Origin: Zoogloea sp.
Lineage (GTDB): Bacteria; Pseudomonadota; Gammaproteobacteria; Burkholderiales; Rhodocyclaceae
DNA: 64,000 bases
NCBI GenBank assembly: GCA_016703645.1
Contig: JADJBR010000010.1
Span: 248,001-312,000 of the forward strand
Direction of reading: 5' to 3'
The translations under genes were made by a program, and so were the position numbers. The first letter of the stretch is position 1, and every line of letters starts with the position of its first letter. Below are positions 25,797-34,812 of the stretch, piece after piece. The notes under the pieces were generated by a model. The model searched no databases. It saw only the letters and a list, made by a program, of their open reading frames with translations, and was not told where the DNA came from.

Positions 25797-27746
25797 TCAG
25801 GCGGCCAAGGCGGGCAACTCCATCCGGGCCAGCAGCGCGCGCCGCGAAACGCCCCCGCCACGGGAGTCGCCCAGCGCACCGAGCAACTCCTTCATGTCGA
25901 GAATGAGCACGATCTGACCGTTGGAGAGGGTCGTCACGCCGGCGACACCCTTGGGACGGAAATCATCCAGTGACTTGATCACCGCATCCTCTCGGCCGGC
26001 AAAGCTGTCGATGGCCAAAATGAAACTCTGCTCTGCACTCTGCATCAGCACACCGTATTCGGGAGTCTGCACGGGCTCCCAGCCCAGCAGGGACGAAAGG
26101 GGCATGATGGGGAGAACCTCGCCCCGCACCACCATGGTGGCCCGCCCACCAACCTCCTGCACCTCGGCCGGCTCAATCGGCAGAATCTCACGGACCATGG
26201 ACAGGGGAACGGCAAACGGCTGTTCGCCCAGGCGGACCAGCAGCACCGGAAGGATCGCCAGGGTCAACGGCAAACTGATGACGAAGGTGGTGCCCTTGCC
26301 AAGGGTGGACCGGATCTCGATGGAACCGTTGAGCTTCTGGATATTGGTGCGCACCACATCCATGCCCACACCACGGCCGGACACGTCCGAGATCTGACTG
26401 GCCATGGAGAAACCGGGGAGAAACACCAGGTTGTAACTCTGGCGCTCATCCATGGTGTTCGCTTCCTCGTCGGTGATGAGCCCCTTCTCCACCGCCTTTG
26501 CACGAAGCCGTTCGGCATTCATGCCGCGGCCATCGTCGGCCACCAGGATCACGATGTGATCGCCCTCCTGACGGGCCTCCAGTCGCACGATGGACTTTTC
26601 CGGCTTGCCGTTGGCGAGGCGCTCCTGGGTTTCCTCGACGCCATGGTCCACCGCATTGCGAATGAGGTGGATGATCGGATCGGAAAGGTCCTCGATCATG
26701 GTCTTGTCGATCTCGGTCTCCTCTCCGGACAGGACAAGCTCCACGTCCTTGCCCAGATTCCGGGCCAGATCCCGGGCAATTCGCGGGTACTTCTGGAACA
26801 GACGTCCGATGGGCTGCATCCGGGTCTTCATGACCGCGTTTTGCAGGTCGGACACCAGGAGGTCGAGCTGACTCACCGCCAGATCAAGGGCATGAAGGGT
26901 TTCGGTATCGCTGCGCCCATTGAGGATGTCGCTGCGCAGTGCATTGAGGCGGTTCTTGGTGAGGCCGATTTCGCCAGACAGATTGAGCACCTGATCGAGG
27001 CGGGCCGTATCCACCCGGATCGAGTTGTCACGCTGCTTTTCGCTGTCCCGTCGCCCCACCGGGCCCGAAGCACCCGGCTTGTCCGTTGCACGCCGCCCCA
27101 CGGCGGCCTTAATGATCTGCTCAGGTGACTTCAAGGCCAGCTCTTCGTCAGACTGATGCAAAGGGGCGGGAGGAGCGGCGGGAGCGGCGGGAGCCACTGC
27201 TTTTTCCGCAACGATTGCGGGGGCTGCGCCGGTCACCGTTTCGAACAGGGCATTCCAGTCCAGTCCGTCCTGGGGCGTTGATGCCACGACCTTCACCGGG
27301 GACGCGGGCACCGACACCGGCGCCGCTTGGGGCGCCTGGGTCGCACCGGACAGGGTACCCGCGATAGCCTGGCGCAAGTGCTCGATGAGCTGCGGGTCGG
27401 CTGCAGTCGGCTGAACACCCTGCTCGAGATAACCGAACATGTCACGCACGGCGCCTGTGGAGGACAGGATCACATCCATGACCTCGGGAGTGATCGCCAG
27501 TTCGCCATTGCGTAACTTGTCGAAGAGGTTCTCCGTCAGGTGGCACAGGGTGACCAGCTCCACGGCATTCAGGAAGCCCGCGCCCCCTTTGATCGTGTGA
27601 AAGCCGCGAAAGATGTCGTTGAGCAGCCCCTTGTCATTGGGTGCCCGCTCAAGATCCACCAGCTTGTTGTCCACACCTGAGAGGAGATCCCCCGCTTCCA
27701 CGAGGAAGTCCTGCAACAGGTCGTCCATTCCGGAAAAATCGCTCAT
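25797..27746 (-). CDS. cheA: chemotaxis histidine kinase CheA
   Basis: This 649-residue kinase has a P1 HPt domain with His50 in GFHTIKGGAGFL. A Pro/Ala-rich linker (about 130-200) follows, then the P3 dimer helices (LDQVLNLSGEIGLTKNRLNA). The P4 ATPase domain has HLIRNAVDHGVE (N box) and VADDGRGMNAERLR with SGRGVGMDVV (G boxes), and a P5 CheW-like domain forms the C-terminus. The usual P2 CheY-docking domain looks absent or very reduced, since the P1-P3 linker is short and low-complexity. It phosphorylates CheY and CheB. AAGGAGCGAATGCA precedes the ATG. Confidence 0.97.
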   Translation of the reverse strand: MSDFSGMDDLLQDFLVEAGDLLSGVDNKLVDLERAPNDKGLLNDIFRGFHTIKGGAGFLNAVELVTLCHLTENLFDKLRNGELAITPEVMDVILSSTGAVRDMFGYLEQGVQPTAADPQLIEHLRQAIAGTLSGATQAPQAAPVSVPASPVKVVASTPQDGLDWNALFETVTGAAPAIVAEKAVAPAAPAAPPAPLHQSDEELALKSPEQIIKAAVGRRATDKPGASGPVGRRDSEKQRDNSIRVDTARLDQVLNLSGEIGLTKNRLNALRSDILNGRSDTETLHALDLAVSQLDLLVSDLQNAVMKTRMQPIGRLFQKYPRIARDLARNLGKDVELVLSGEETEIDKTMIEDLSDPIIHLIRNAVDHGVEETQERLANGKPEKSIVRLEARQEGDHIVILVADDGRGMNAERLRAKAVEKGLITDEEANTMDERQSYNLVFLPGFSMASQISDVSGRGVGMDVVRTNIQKLNGSIEIRSTLGKGTTFVISLPLTLAILPVLLVRLGEQPFAVPLSMVREILPIEPAEVQEVGGRATMVVRGEVLPIMPLSSLLGWEPVQTPEYGVLMQSAEQSFILAIDSFAGREDAVIKSLDDFRPKGVAGVTTLSNGQIVLILDMKELLGALGDSRGGGVSRRALLARMELPALAA

Positions 27747-27785
27747 TGCATTCGCTCCTTGCGGGCTACCCCGCTTCAGCCTGGA

Positions 27786-28628
27786 TCAGAAGCCCAGGCT
27801 CTCCAGCAGGTCATCCACCTGCTCCTGGCTGGAAACCACGTCGTCCCGGCCCACGGCGTTGATCACCGGACCGTTCATCAATGTTTCCGAGGCCTCGGCC
27901 TTGCGTTCAGCGGGCATTGCCTCAATCAGAACCTGCAGTAGCTGTTGCTCCAGCCCCTGGGCCAGGTCCACGACTTTCTTGATGACCTGTCCGGTGAGAT
28001 CCTGGAAATCCTGTGCCATCATGATTTCCATCAATTGGGCACCGGTCTCCCGACTGCCGGTGACCACATGGCCGAGGAAGTCACGGGTTTCACCCGCCAG
28101 GACACGAAACTCGTCCGGCGACATTTGCTGGGCATAGAGACGATCCCAGCGCGCCTTCAGGGCTGCGGCATTACTCTCAGTCCTGTCCTGGATGGGTTTG
28201 GCAATATCGGTGGCGTTCAGCACTTTGCTGGCAGCCTGCTCCGTCATCTCGGCGATATAGGTCAGACGCTGTCGGGCGTCGGGGATGGCGTGGGCCGCTT
28301 CCTGCAGACTGCGGTCGTATCCAAGCTCCCGCAGGGTGTCATGGAGCTGACGCGTCATGACCCCGATGCGATTGAAGACCTTGTCGCGACTGTCGTCCGG
28401 TTCATCCTCGCCACCGCCAGCCTGCTCGCTGACCGAGTACTCGTCGGCCACCGAGTCGAAGAGGGCCTGGAGTTCGTCGTCGTCACCGCCGGCCGATACG
28501 GCTGGCGACACCACTTCGAGATGGCGCGGGGGTGCGATGGGCGCAACCGTCCCGCCAGCGATGCTGTCAAACAGGGATTGCAGATCGTCGCTATCGCCCG
28601 ATTCATCAAATTTGAGACGCTTTGCCAT
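27786..28628 (-). CDS. cheZ: CheY-P phosphatase CheZ with N-terminal motif repeats
   Basis: This 280-residue CheZ contains the catalytic segment DFQDLTGQVIKKVVDL, with Asp210 and Gln214 equivalent to E. coli Asp143 and Gln147. It ends with the CheY-binding tail VDDLLESLGF. An extra N-terminal region of about 80 residues holds two related motifs, DDLQSLFDSIA (14-24) and DELQALFDSVA (51-61), that resemble the C-terminal tail. The family in enterics has about 214 residues. The ATG at 28628 follows GGAGCTCCATC. It lies between cheY and cheA. Confidence 0.94.
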   Translation of the reverse strand: MAKRLKFDESGDSDDLQSLFDSIAGGTVAPIAPPRHLEVVSPAVSAGGDDDELQALFDSVADEYSVSEQAGGGEDEPDDSRDKVFNRIGVMTRQLHDTLRELGYDRSLQEAAHAIPDARQRLTYIAEMTEQAASKVLNATDIAKPIQDRTESNAAALKARWDRLYAQQMSPDEFRVLAGETRDFLGHVVTGSRETGAQLMEIMMAQDFQDLTGQVIKKVVDLAQGLEQQLLQVLIEAMPAERKAEASETLMNGPVINAVGRDDVVSSQEQVDDLLESLGF

Positions 28629-28654
28629 GATGGAGCTCCGTCTGATCGGCTGCC

Positions 28655-29053
28655 TCAAGCAGCTTTCTGACCCATCTTCTCGAAGATCTTCTCGAGCTTC
28701 TCGGACAGGGTGGCAGCCGTGAAGGGCTTGACGATGTAACCACTGGCACCGGCCTGGGCCGCCGCAATGATGTTCTCCTTCTTGGCCTCAGCGGTGATCA
28801 TCAACACCGGAAGATGCTTGAGGGATGGCGTTGCCCGGATGTTCTGGAGCAGGGTGAGGCCATCCATGTTGGGCATGTTCCAGTCCGTGACGACAAAGTC
28901 GAACGGCAGGGAATTGAGCTTCTGCAGCGCAATCTGACCGTCCTCGGCTTCATCGACATTGGTGAAGCCCAGTTCCTTGAGCAGGTTGCGGACAATGCGC
29001 CGCATGGTCGAAAAGTCATCGACAACGAGAAATTTCATCTTTGGGTCCGCCAT
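28655..29053 (-). CDS. cheY: chemotaxis response regulator CheY
   Basis: This 132-residue receiver domain has the acidic pocket Asp12-Asp13 ([11 protein letters not shown]), the phospho-acceptor Asp57 ([12 protein letters not shown]), the conserved Thr in [10 protein letters not shown] and the Lys in [12 protein letters not shown]. Phosphorylated by CheA, it binds FliM at the motor. The ribosome site is GGAGATCAACAAA. It is 15 bp after a cheV gene and 26 bp before cheZ. Confidence 0.97.
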   Translation of the reverse strand: MADPKMKFLVVDDFSTMRRIVRNLLKELGFTNVDEAEDGQIALQKLNSLPFDFVVTDWNMPNMDGLTLLQNIRATPSLKHLPVLMITAEAKKENIIAAAQAGASGYIVKPFTAATLSEKLEKIFEKMGQKAA

Positions 29054-29068
29054 TTTGTTGATCTCCGT

Positions 29069-30022
29069 TCAATCCCTGTATGCCCGCATCAGGAGGGGGC
29101 GCAAGGTATCCGCCAAGACATCGGCATCGAACTTGGCGACATAGGAATCGACGCCGACGCTCTTGCCCATCGCCCGGTTGGCTTCAGACGACAGGGATGA
29201 ATGCATGACCACGGGAATGCCTTCAAAGCGACTGTCCGCCTTGATATTGCGGGTGAGCACATAGCCATCCATCTCGGGCATTTCCGCATCCACCAGAATG
29301 AGGTTGAGTTCATCGCGCAAACTGACGCCGCGCTGCTGGGCATGGTTGGCCATGCCCTCAAGACGGGTCCAGGCCTCCAGCCCGTTAAGGGCATGCTTGT
29401 GACGCACACCGAGCTTATCGAGGGTTTCGGCGATCTTCTTTCTGGCTACAGCCGAATCGTCGACAAAAAACAGATTCACGTCGTGGGCGCCCTCCAACGG
29501 ACTGATCTGTCCGACCACCGCCTCGCCGAAGGTGCTGGCCAGGATGGTCTCCACATCCAGAATGGAAACCAGCTTGCCGTCCTGGAGTTCGGTAATCGCC
29601 GTGATGAAGTGGTGCCCACCCGACGTGACGTTGTCCGGTGCCCGGACCTTGTCCCATTCGACGCGGATGATGCGGTCCACCTCGTGCACCAGGAAGCCAA
29701 GGGTGCGCTTGCTGTATTCGGTCACCATCATGGATCCCCCCAAGGGGTCACCGGACACCGCGATGCCCATGACCTTGGCCAGCGCAAGGACAGGAATGAC
29801 GTTCCCACGCAAGGAAATCAGACCTTCCACACCGGCAGGCATGTTGGGCGCCTTGGTGATGAAGGGTGTGCGCGACACTTCGCGAACCTTGAAAACGTTG
29901 ATCCCGAAGATCTCCTGGGTGCCCAGGGAGAACAGCAGGATCTCCATGCGGTTCGATCCCGCAAGCTTGGTGCGGGCATCCACTGCCTCAAGCAGTCCAC
30001 GATCGACACGATCCATGTTCAT
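29069..30022 (-). CDS. cheV: chemotaxis coupling protein CheV (copy nearer cheY)
   Basis: This 317-residue protein has a CheW-like domain (about residues 18-165; EILLFSLGTQEIFGINVFKV) joined to a receiver domain (about 178-312; NLFFVDDSAVARKKI, phospho-acceptor in LILVDAEMPEMDG). CheV proteins couple receptors to CheA and tune signalling by phosphorylation. It is about as similar to its neighbour as paralogues from an old duplication. The first ATG is preferred because AGAGGAGCATC is optimally placed. Confidence 0.95.
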   Translation of the reverse strand: MNMDRVDRGLLEAVDARTKLAGSNRMEILLFSLGTQEIFGINVFKVREVSRTPFITKAPNMPAGVEGLISLRGNVIPVLALAKVMGIAVSGDPLGGSMMVTEYSKRTLGFLVHEVDRIIRVEWDKVRAPDNVTSGGHHFITAITELQDGKLVSILDVETILASTFGEAVVGQISPLEGAHDVNLFFVDDSAVARKKIAETLDKLGVRHKHALNGLEAWTRLEGMANHAQQRGVSLRDELNLILVDAEMPEMDGYVLTRNIKADSRFEGIPVVMHSSLSSEANRAMGKSVGVDSYVAKFDADVLADTLRPLLMRAYRD

Positions 30023-30037
30023 GATGCTCCTCTGTGT

Positions 30038-31009
30038 TCAGACGGCCTTGGCCAGGTTCGCCCGCTGGGAAATCAGGCGGCGCAGCACTTCGGCCAGGCG
30101 TTGGGGTTCGAACTTCGCCACATACTCGTCCACGCCGACCGAGCGACCCAGCTGCTGATTGGACATGCCGGACAGGGACGAATGCATGATCACCGGCACC
30201 CCTTCGAAACGCGGGTCGGATTTGATCCTCTTGGTGAGGATATAGCCGTCCATTTCGGGCATTTCCACATCGGTCAGCACCAGCGCCACCAGATCCTTGA
30301 CCTTGCGACCCGAGGCAGCGGCGTAGGACGCCAGTTTCTCCAGTTCATCCCAGGCTGCACGGCCATTGACCGTTCCAACATAGCGCACGCCCAGCACGTC
30401 CAGGGTGCGCTCTATCTGCTTGCGGGCTACCGAGGAGTCATCGGCAAAGTAAACCGTGACAGGACTCTCCACCTCGATCGGCTCGATACCTTTGAACAGG
30501 AACTCGTCGTCATAGCGGGTCGTCTCGGACAACACCTTCTCGACATCAAGAAGCATCACCAGTTTCGGCCCGGGCAATTCGGTCACCGCAGTGACAAGGC
30601 CGCCCAGGTTGGCCGTCAACATGTCGGGAGGAACCCGCATCTGGGACCAATCCAGGCGCAGGATGGTATCGACAGCCTCCACGAGGAAGCCCTGGGTGTG
30701 GCCGTTGTACTCGGTCACGATCATGATGTCCCGCGGATTGTCGGTACTCATACCGGCATACTTCGCCAGGTCGACGACCGGAACCAGGACGCCACGCAGG
30801 CTGACCATTCCCTCAACGGATGACGGCATCTCCGGCGCCGCGGTGATGGGCGGCGTCCTCATCACCTCGCGAACCTTGAAGACGTTGATCCCGAAGGTTT
30901 CACGTCGCCCGGTGCGGGGGTCCATGCCCAGGGTGAACAGCAGGATCTCCAGTTTGTTGGTCCCTGCAAGCCGGGTTCGCGCGTCAATGTTCTTGAGAAG
31001 TTCGGACAT
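30038..31009 (-). CDS. cheV: chemotaxis coupling protein CheV (second copy, first gene of the operon)
   Basis: This 323-residue CheV starts MSELLKNIDARTRLAGTNKL with a CheW-like domain and ends with a receiver domain (VYFADDSSVARKQI, phospho-acceptor in LVLTDVEMPEMDGY). It carries a small insert after ILLFTLGMD (PRTGRRE) absent from the other copy. The ATG at 31009 is served by GGAGACTGAGC. It is the first gene behind a FliA-type promoter, followed by cheV, cheY, cheZ and cheA. Confidence 0.95.
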   Translation of the reverse strand: MSELLKNIDARTRLAGTNKLEILLFTLGMDPRTGRRETFGINVFKVREVMRTPPITAAPEMPSSVEGMVSLRGVLVPVVDLAKYAGMSTDNPRDIMIVTEYNGHTQGFLVEAVDTILRLDWSQMRVPPDMLTANLGGLVTAVTELPGPKLVMLLDVEKVLSETTRYDDEFLFKGIEPIEVESPVTVYFADDSSVARKQIERTLDVLGVRYVGTVNGRAAWDELEKLASYAAASGRKVKDLVALVLTDVEMPEMDGYILTKRIKSDPRFEGVPVIMHSSLSGMSNQQLGRSVGVDEYVAKFEPQRLAEVLRRLISQRANLAKAV

Positions 31010-31068
31010 GCTCAGTCTCCGTCTCAGACCCCTGCCGACCCAATGGCGCAAGCTCTGATCTGCAAGCA

Positions 31069-31095
31069 ATATCGGCGGGGGGCGAGCATTCTTGA
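31069..31095 (-). promoter_or_regulatory. sigma28 promoter for cheV-cheV-cheY-cheZ-cheA
   Basis: The minus strand reads TCAAGAAT-N11-GCCGATAT. The -10 matches seven of eight positions of GCCGATAA, the spacing is canonical, and the -35 matches five of eight positions of TAAAGTTT. It stands 60 bp before the first cheV ATG and just beyond the terminator of the preceding receptor gene. Confidence 0.65.
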
Positions 31096-31131
31096 GGCTT
31101 CGCTTTCTCTGATGAAGTGCACCACTTCGCC

Positions 31132-31156
31132 AAAAAAAGACCCGCCTTGCGGCGGG
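31132..31156 (-). terminator. Rho-independent terminator after the first receptor gene
   Basis: On the minus strand CCCGCC-GCAA-GGCGGG is followed directly by TC and seven T residues. It lies 40 bp past the stop of the receptor gene at 31196. It insulates that gene from the cheV operon promoter just downstream. Confidence 0.9.
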
Positions 31157-31195
31157 CCAAACACTCTCACTGAACCTGCTTGGATAGCCTTTGGA

Positions 31196-32875
31196 TCAGG
31201 CCCGGTATCCGATACGGAATCCGCCCCAGTGGCGCCCATTGACGTAAACCGGCGCCGAAATGTCATGCATGATTTCGCCGGTATCGCGACGGTAGGTCTG
31301 GATGAGGAAGGGCATCTCATGCTTGCCACACTGCTTGCCTACCGGATCATCGAATACCCGCTTGCTGCGGTTCCCGACAAAGTCCTTGTCGTAGTCACCC
31401 GTCAGTGGCTGGGAGAAACGCTTGTTGTGCGTGGGCACATAGCCGTTTTGATCGGTCCCGATGGCATAGACAACCTCTGGATTCGAATCCAGCAGCCGCT
31501 CCTGGAGTACGGGAAAGATCCGGTCGGTCAGGCTGTCGAAACGAGAGCTGTATTTCTGAGGGCGGGTGTTCGGGATGGGCCGGTAGGCATCGTCGAACAG
31601 ATCGGCCTCGCTCAACTGCCCACCCGCAATGGCCTGCTCAAGCAGCATGCCCATCTGGCGTGCCCCGTCCCTCACGATGTCCGGCATCTTCTTGTGCACG
31701 GTCATGGCGAGTTCCCCCGCAGCACCGAGCTTGAACACCCGGCTGATCTCCTTGAGGTTGACCGCCAGGCCACTGAGGCTGGTGGCCTCACTCAGGGTTT
31801 CCTTCGCACCGGCTGAGTTGCGACCGACCATATCCATGATCTGGCGAACATGACCCACGATCTGGTCCGCCTCACGGCTATGGGTGTTGATCGCTGCCGC
31901 AATGGCATCAACCTTCTCCATGGTCTGGCGCGCCCCTTCGTTGATCTGCTGCAGTGATCCGGCCGCCTTCTGGGCCAGCTCGGCCCCGGCATGGGCCTGG
32001 GCGCTACCTGCGTCGATGGAAGCAATGGCGCTGCGGGTTTCCATCTGGATGGCCGAAATCATCATCCCGATCTCGGTCGTCGCTGCGGAAGTACGCTCGG
32101 CGAGCTTGCGCACCTCGTCAGCCACGACGGCAAAGCCGCGTCCCTGCTCACCGGCCCTGGCGGCCTCGATCGCCGCGTTGAGCGCCAGCAGGTTCGTCTG
32201 ATCGGCAATCTCGCGAATGACTTTCACGATGCCACTGATCGCCTCGGAACGTTCGCCCAGGGCAGAAATCACCTTTGCAGAACTTTCCACCGACCGGGCA
32301 ATTTGCTCAATCTCGCGGGACGCGCTGGTGACGACCTCAGCACCTTTCACCGACAGATCCCGCGCCACCTGGGCGTTGGCAGCCGTCTGGCTGGCGTGCT
32401 CCGCAACCACATTCACGCCATGGGTCATCTGCTCGATGGCTGCCACCATGCACTCGGCAGCGCCCTGTTGGTTGCTTGAACCGTCAGCCACCTGGCCTGC
32501 GTGACCAGACAGGAGATCCGCCGCCTCGTGCACCCGCTGCGCATCGAATATGACCTTGCCCACGATGCCCTGGAAGCTGCTGATCAGCTCATTGAACACC
32601 GCTTCGACCTCACCCACCTGACCTGCCGACACGCTTACCCTGCGGGACAGATCCCCATCCTTGTGCATGGCCCGAATGGTGTCCCGCAATTCGGCCAGGG
32701 GATGAATGAAGATGACCCGTGCCGACACCAGTAGCAACACGCCTACGGTGACGCCAAGAGCGATACAGACACCGATGAACCCCGGAGACAAGGCCAGACC
32801 AAAGGCGAAACCCGCGCCCACAGCCCCGCCCCCTGCCACCAGTCCGGCCACCAAGGAAATGATAGGAACTTGCAT
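31196..32875 (-). CDS. methyl-accepting chemotaxis protein with a C-terminal sensor-like domain
   Basis: This 559-residue receptor has two membrane helices almost back to back (about residues 5-28 and 33-58) and so no real periplasmic domain. A HAMP-like segment and a complete signalling domain follow (hairpin region [20 protein letters not shown] and [15 protein letters not shown]). After the signalling domain it continues for about 130 residues with [32 protein letters not shown] and [15 protein letters not shown]. This resembles a Cache/PAS-like module seen at the C-terminus of some proteobacterial receptors. Sensing is therefore probably cytoplasmic. The start is uncertain because no strong ribosome site is visible. 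It has its own FliA-type promoter and terminator. Confidence 0.88.
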   Translation of the reverse strand: MQVPIISLVAGLVAGGGAVGAGFAFGLALSPGFIGVCIALGVTVGVLLLVSARVIFIHPLAELRDTIRAMHKDGDLSRRVSVSAGQVGEVEAVFNELISSFQGIVGKVIFDAQRVHEAADLLSGHAGQVADGSSNQQGAAECMVAAIEQMTHGVNVVAEHASQTAANAQVARDLSVKGAEVVTSASREIEQIARSVESSAKVISALGERSEAISGIVKVIREIADQTNLLALNAAIEAARAGEQGRGFAVVADEVRKLAERTSAATTEIGMMISAIQMETRSAIASIDAGSAQAHAGAELAQKAAGSLQQINEGARQTMEKVDAIAAAINTHSREADQIVGHVRQIMDMVGRNSAGAKETLSEATSLSGLAVNLKEISRVFKLGAAGELAMTVHKKMPDIVRDGARQMGMLLEQAIAGGQLSEADLFDDAYRPIPNTRPQKYSSRFDSLTDRIFPVLQERLLDSNPEVVYAIGTDQNGYVPTHNKRFSQPLTGDYDKDFVGNRSKRVFDDPVGKQCGKHEMPFLIQTYRRDTGEIMHDISAPVYVNGRHWGGFRIGYRA

Positions 32876-33008
32876 AATTGTCGGCCACCCCAGCTCATCA
32901 AGAAAAGGAAGCGGGCCATTTGCCCGCCCTCTGGAGCCGGCGGATAGCGCATCGCCGACACCTCTTCCTCGACCCTGCATTGCGCAGACGTCAAAGGCTT
33001 CGAGGCGT

Positions 33009-33035
33009 TTATCGGCGCTGCCTAGCTGAACTTAA
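33009..33035 (-). promoter_or_regulatory. sigma28 promoter for the first receptor gene
   Basis: The minus strand reads TTAAGTTC-N11-GCCGATAA. The -10 is a perfect FliA match, the spacing is 11, and the -35 matches six of eight positions. It lies about 135 bp before the receptor ATG and downstream of the phosphatase-kinase gene. This is the best FliA site in the window. Confidence 0.8.
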
Positions 33036-33073
33036 GTGCCCCGCACATGCCGGACGAAGCACTATTTCACACA

Positions 33074-34810
33074 TCACGGCAAGCGCTCAGCGAGCCGAAA
33101 AAGCACATCGACCCGATTTCCAACACCGCTGTAGCGCACTTCCTCGCAGACCCTCAACAAAAGGGGTATGCCTCGACCATGTCCCTTGAGAATGTCTTCG
33201 CTTGAGGGTTCCCCCCCGGCGAAACGGATCTGCTCCTCGTGATCAAAGCCCGGGCCCGTGTCGGCGCAGCTGATGTGCAGAACGGGGGGCTGTCCATCTC
33301 CCTGACGCAGGGACAGCTCAAACTCCACGGCCCCCATCTCCAGCCGCGCGAGACGCCGGGCCCGTTCGTCAAGAAAGACGTCCATGCCCTCGGCCCCCAC
33401 CTTGAGAGACGAGGGCAGACGCAGGAGGCCGTGGTCAAGGGCGTTGTTGAAAAGCTCGGATAACACGAGGAAGAGACGCCCCGCAAACGGCCGCACCCCC
33501 TCGAACTGCTCAATGGCACCAAGTACGAGGGGAACCGCATCAAGACGCTTCAGATCGGCAGCACCAAGGCGAAGCACAAGACGCCAGTCACTGGCCGTCG
33601 GTGCGGCCGGGAAATCTGCCGAACTGACGGCGGGAACGGGCTGCGGCGTATCGGTAAGTGCGATCTGGGCGATCGATATGTCATCCCGCGGCGGATTCCC
33701 ACCAGTCAGATCGTGCACGATCTCCGTGAGTCGTGGCAAACGCAGATCGGCGCCCAATCCCTGAAGTGCCGCGCCCAGACCATCCACGCCCAGCGCTTGG
33801 CCAGCAGCGTCCTCAAGCTCAATCAGGCCATCGGAAAACAGCAGCAGATGGTCATGGGGATTGACCACATGGGAATCGACGGTTCCATCGAACTCGTCAT
33901 CATCCACGACGCCTAGGGGGAAGTGGTGCCGATTGAAGTGCAGGCGGACGCCACCGTCCGGCCTGACCAGCAGGGGCCCGGGATTGCCGCCATTCCAGAC
34001 CGTCATGTAACGCTCCCGGAAGTTGACAGCGACCAGGGTGGCGGCGATGAAGCGGTCGACCGGCAGAAGCGCTCGCACCTTGCTGTTGATCTCCCGGGCA
34101 ATGGCATCAATGCCGAAACCGCGCTCGGTCATGCGATAGAACGGGGCCGTGACGGGAAGCACGTTGAGCGACGCCGCCAGACCGTGACCCGCGCCATCGG
34201 CAAGCAAGACGTGCAGCACGTTTCCAGGGGTGCGCGCGGCAGCGATGAGATCACCGCTGAACTCCGCGGCAGAGGCAATCCAGTGTGATACGGCCGGATC
34301 TCCCAATGCCTCCCGATTGATCAGGCGCTCCATCACGAAGCGGGCAAGGCGCTGTTCTTCTTCTTGAAGACTACGATAGCGGGCCAGCTCCCGGTTCCGG
34401 GCCTCGGCCTGCCGCTGCATGGCTTTCAAACGCAGAATCACGCCGAGCTTGGCGTGCAGCATCTCGCGCGACGCCGGCTTGCACAGATAGGCATCGGCGC
34501 CAGCCTCAAGGGCGCGCATCTGCGTGGCCTCATCAAGACTGCCGGTAAATACGAGGCTGGGAATCCAGCTACCGTCGGTACGGGCACGAACCGTCTGCAG
34601 CAGCTCGATACCGTCCATGCCCGGCAGGCCAACGTCCGTCATGAGGACGTCAGGATAGGCCTCGGCGATATGCTCAAGGGCCTCCGTGGCGGTGCTCACC
34701 CCGGCAACACGATGCCCCAGCGACAGAAGATCCCGCCGGATCAGGTAGAGATCGTCAGGATTGTCGTCAACAACGAGGATGAAAAGGGATTCAGCGTCGT
34801 TCTCAAACAC
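33074..34810 (-). CDS. response regulator with PP2C phosphatase and HATPase domains (HsbR-like)
   Basis: This 578-residue protein has a receiver domain (residues 8-125; phospho-acceptor Asp59 in VLMTDVGLPGMDG) and a short coiled linker (about 135-165). A SpoIIE-type PP2C phosphatase domain follows (about 190-390; VLLADGAGHGLAAS, LLFSDGLIE, DDISIAQI). A C-terminal GHKL/anti-sigma kinase domain (about 430-575) contains LSELFNNALDHGLL and a CADTGPGFDHEE G box. This is the architecture of Pseudomonas HsbR, which phosphorylates or dephosphorylates its STAS partner HsbA. That partner gene lies 2 bp upstream here. It may link a histidine kinase signal to FlgM/FliA or to another target. Confidence 0.88.
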   Translation of the reverse strand: MFENDAESLFILVVDDNPDDLYLIRRDLLSLGHRVAGVSTATEALEHIAEAYPDVLMTDVGLPGMDGIELLQTVRARTDGSWIPSLVFTGSLDEATQMRALEAGADAYLCKPASREMLHAKLGVILRLKAMQRQAEARNRELARYRSLQEEEQRLARFVMERLINREALGDPAVSHWIASAAEFSGDLIAAARTPGNVLHVLLADGAGHGLAASLNVLPVTAPFYRMTERGFGIDAIAREINSKVRALLPVDRFIAATLVAVNFRERYMTVWNGGNPGPLLVRPDGGVRLHFNRHHFPLGVVDDDEFDGTVDSHVVNPHDHLLLFSDGLIELEDAAGQALGVDGLGAALQGLGADLRLPRLTEIVHDLTGGNPPRDDISIAQIALTDTPQPVPAVSSADFPAAPTASDWRLVLRLGAADLKRLDAVPLVLGAIEQFEGVRPFAGRLFLVLSELFNNALDHGLLRLPSSLKVGAEGMDVFLDERARRLARLEMGAVEFELSLRQGDGQPPVLHISCADTGPGFDHEEQIRFAGGEPSSEDILKGHGRGIPLLLRVCEEVRYSGVGNRVDVLFRLAERLP

Positions 34811-34812
34811 CG

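Noticed and set aside
32743-32994. Alternative short frame ([20 protein letters not shown]...) at the receptor start
   Set aside because: It overlaps the receptor N-terminus in another frame and has no recognisable domain.
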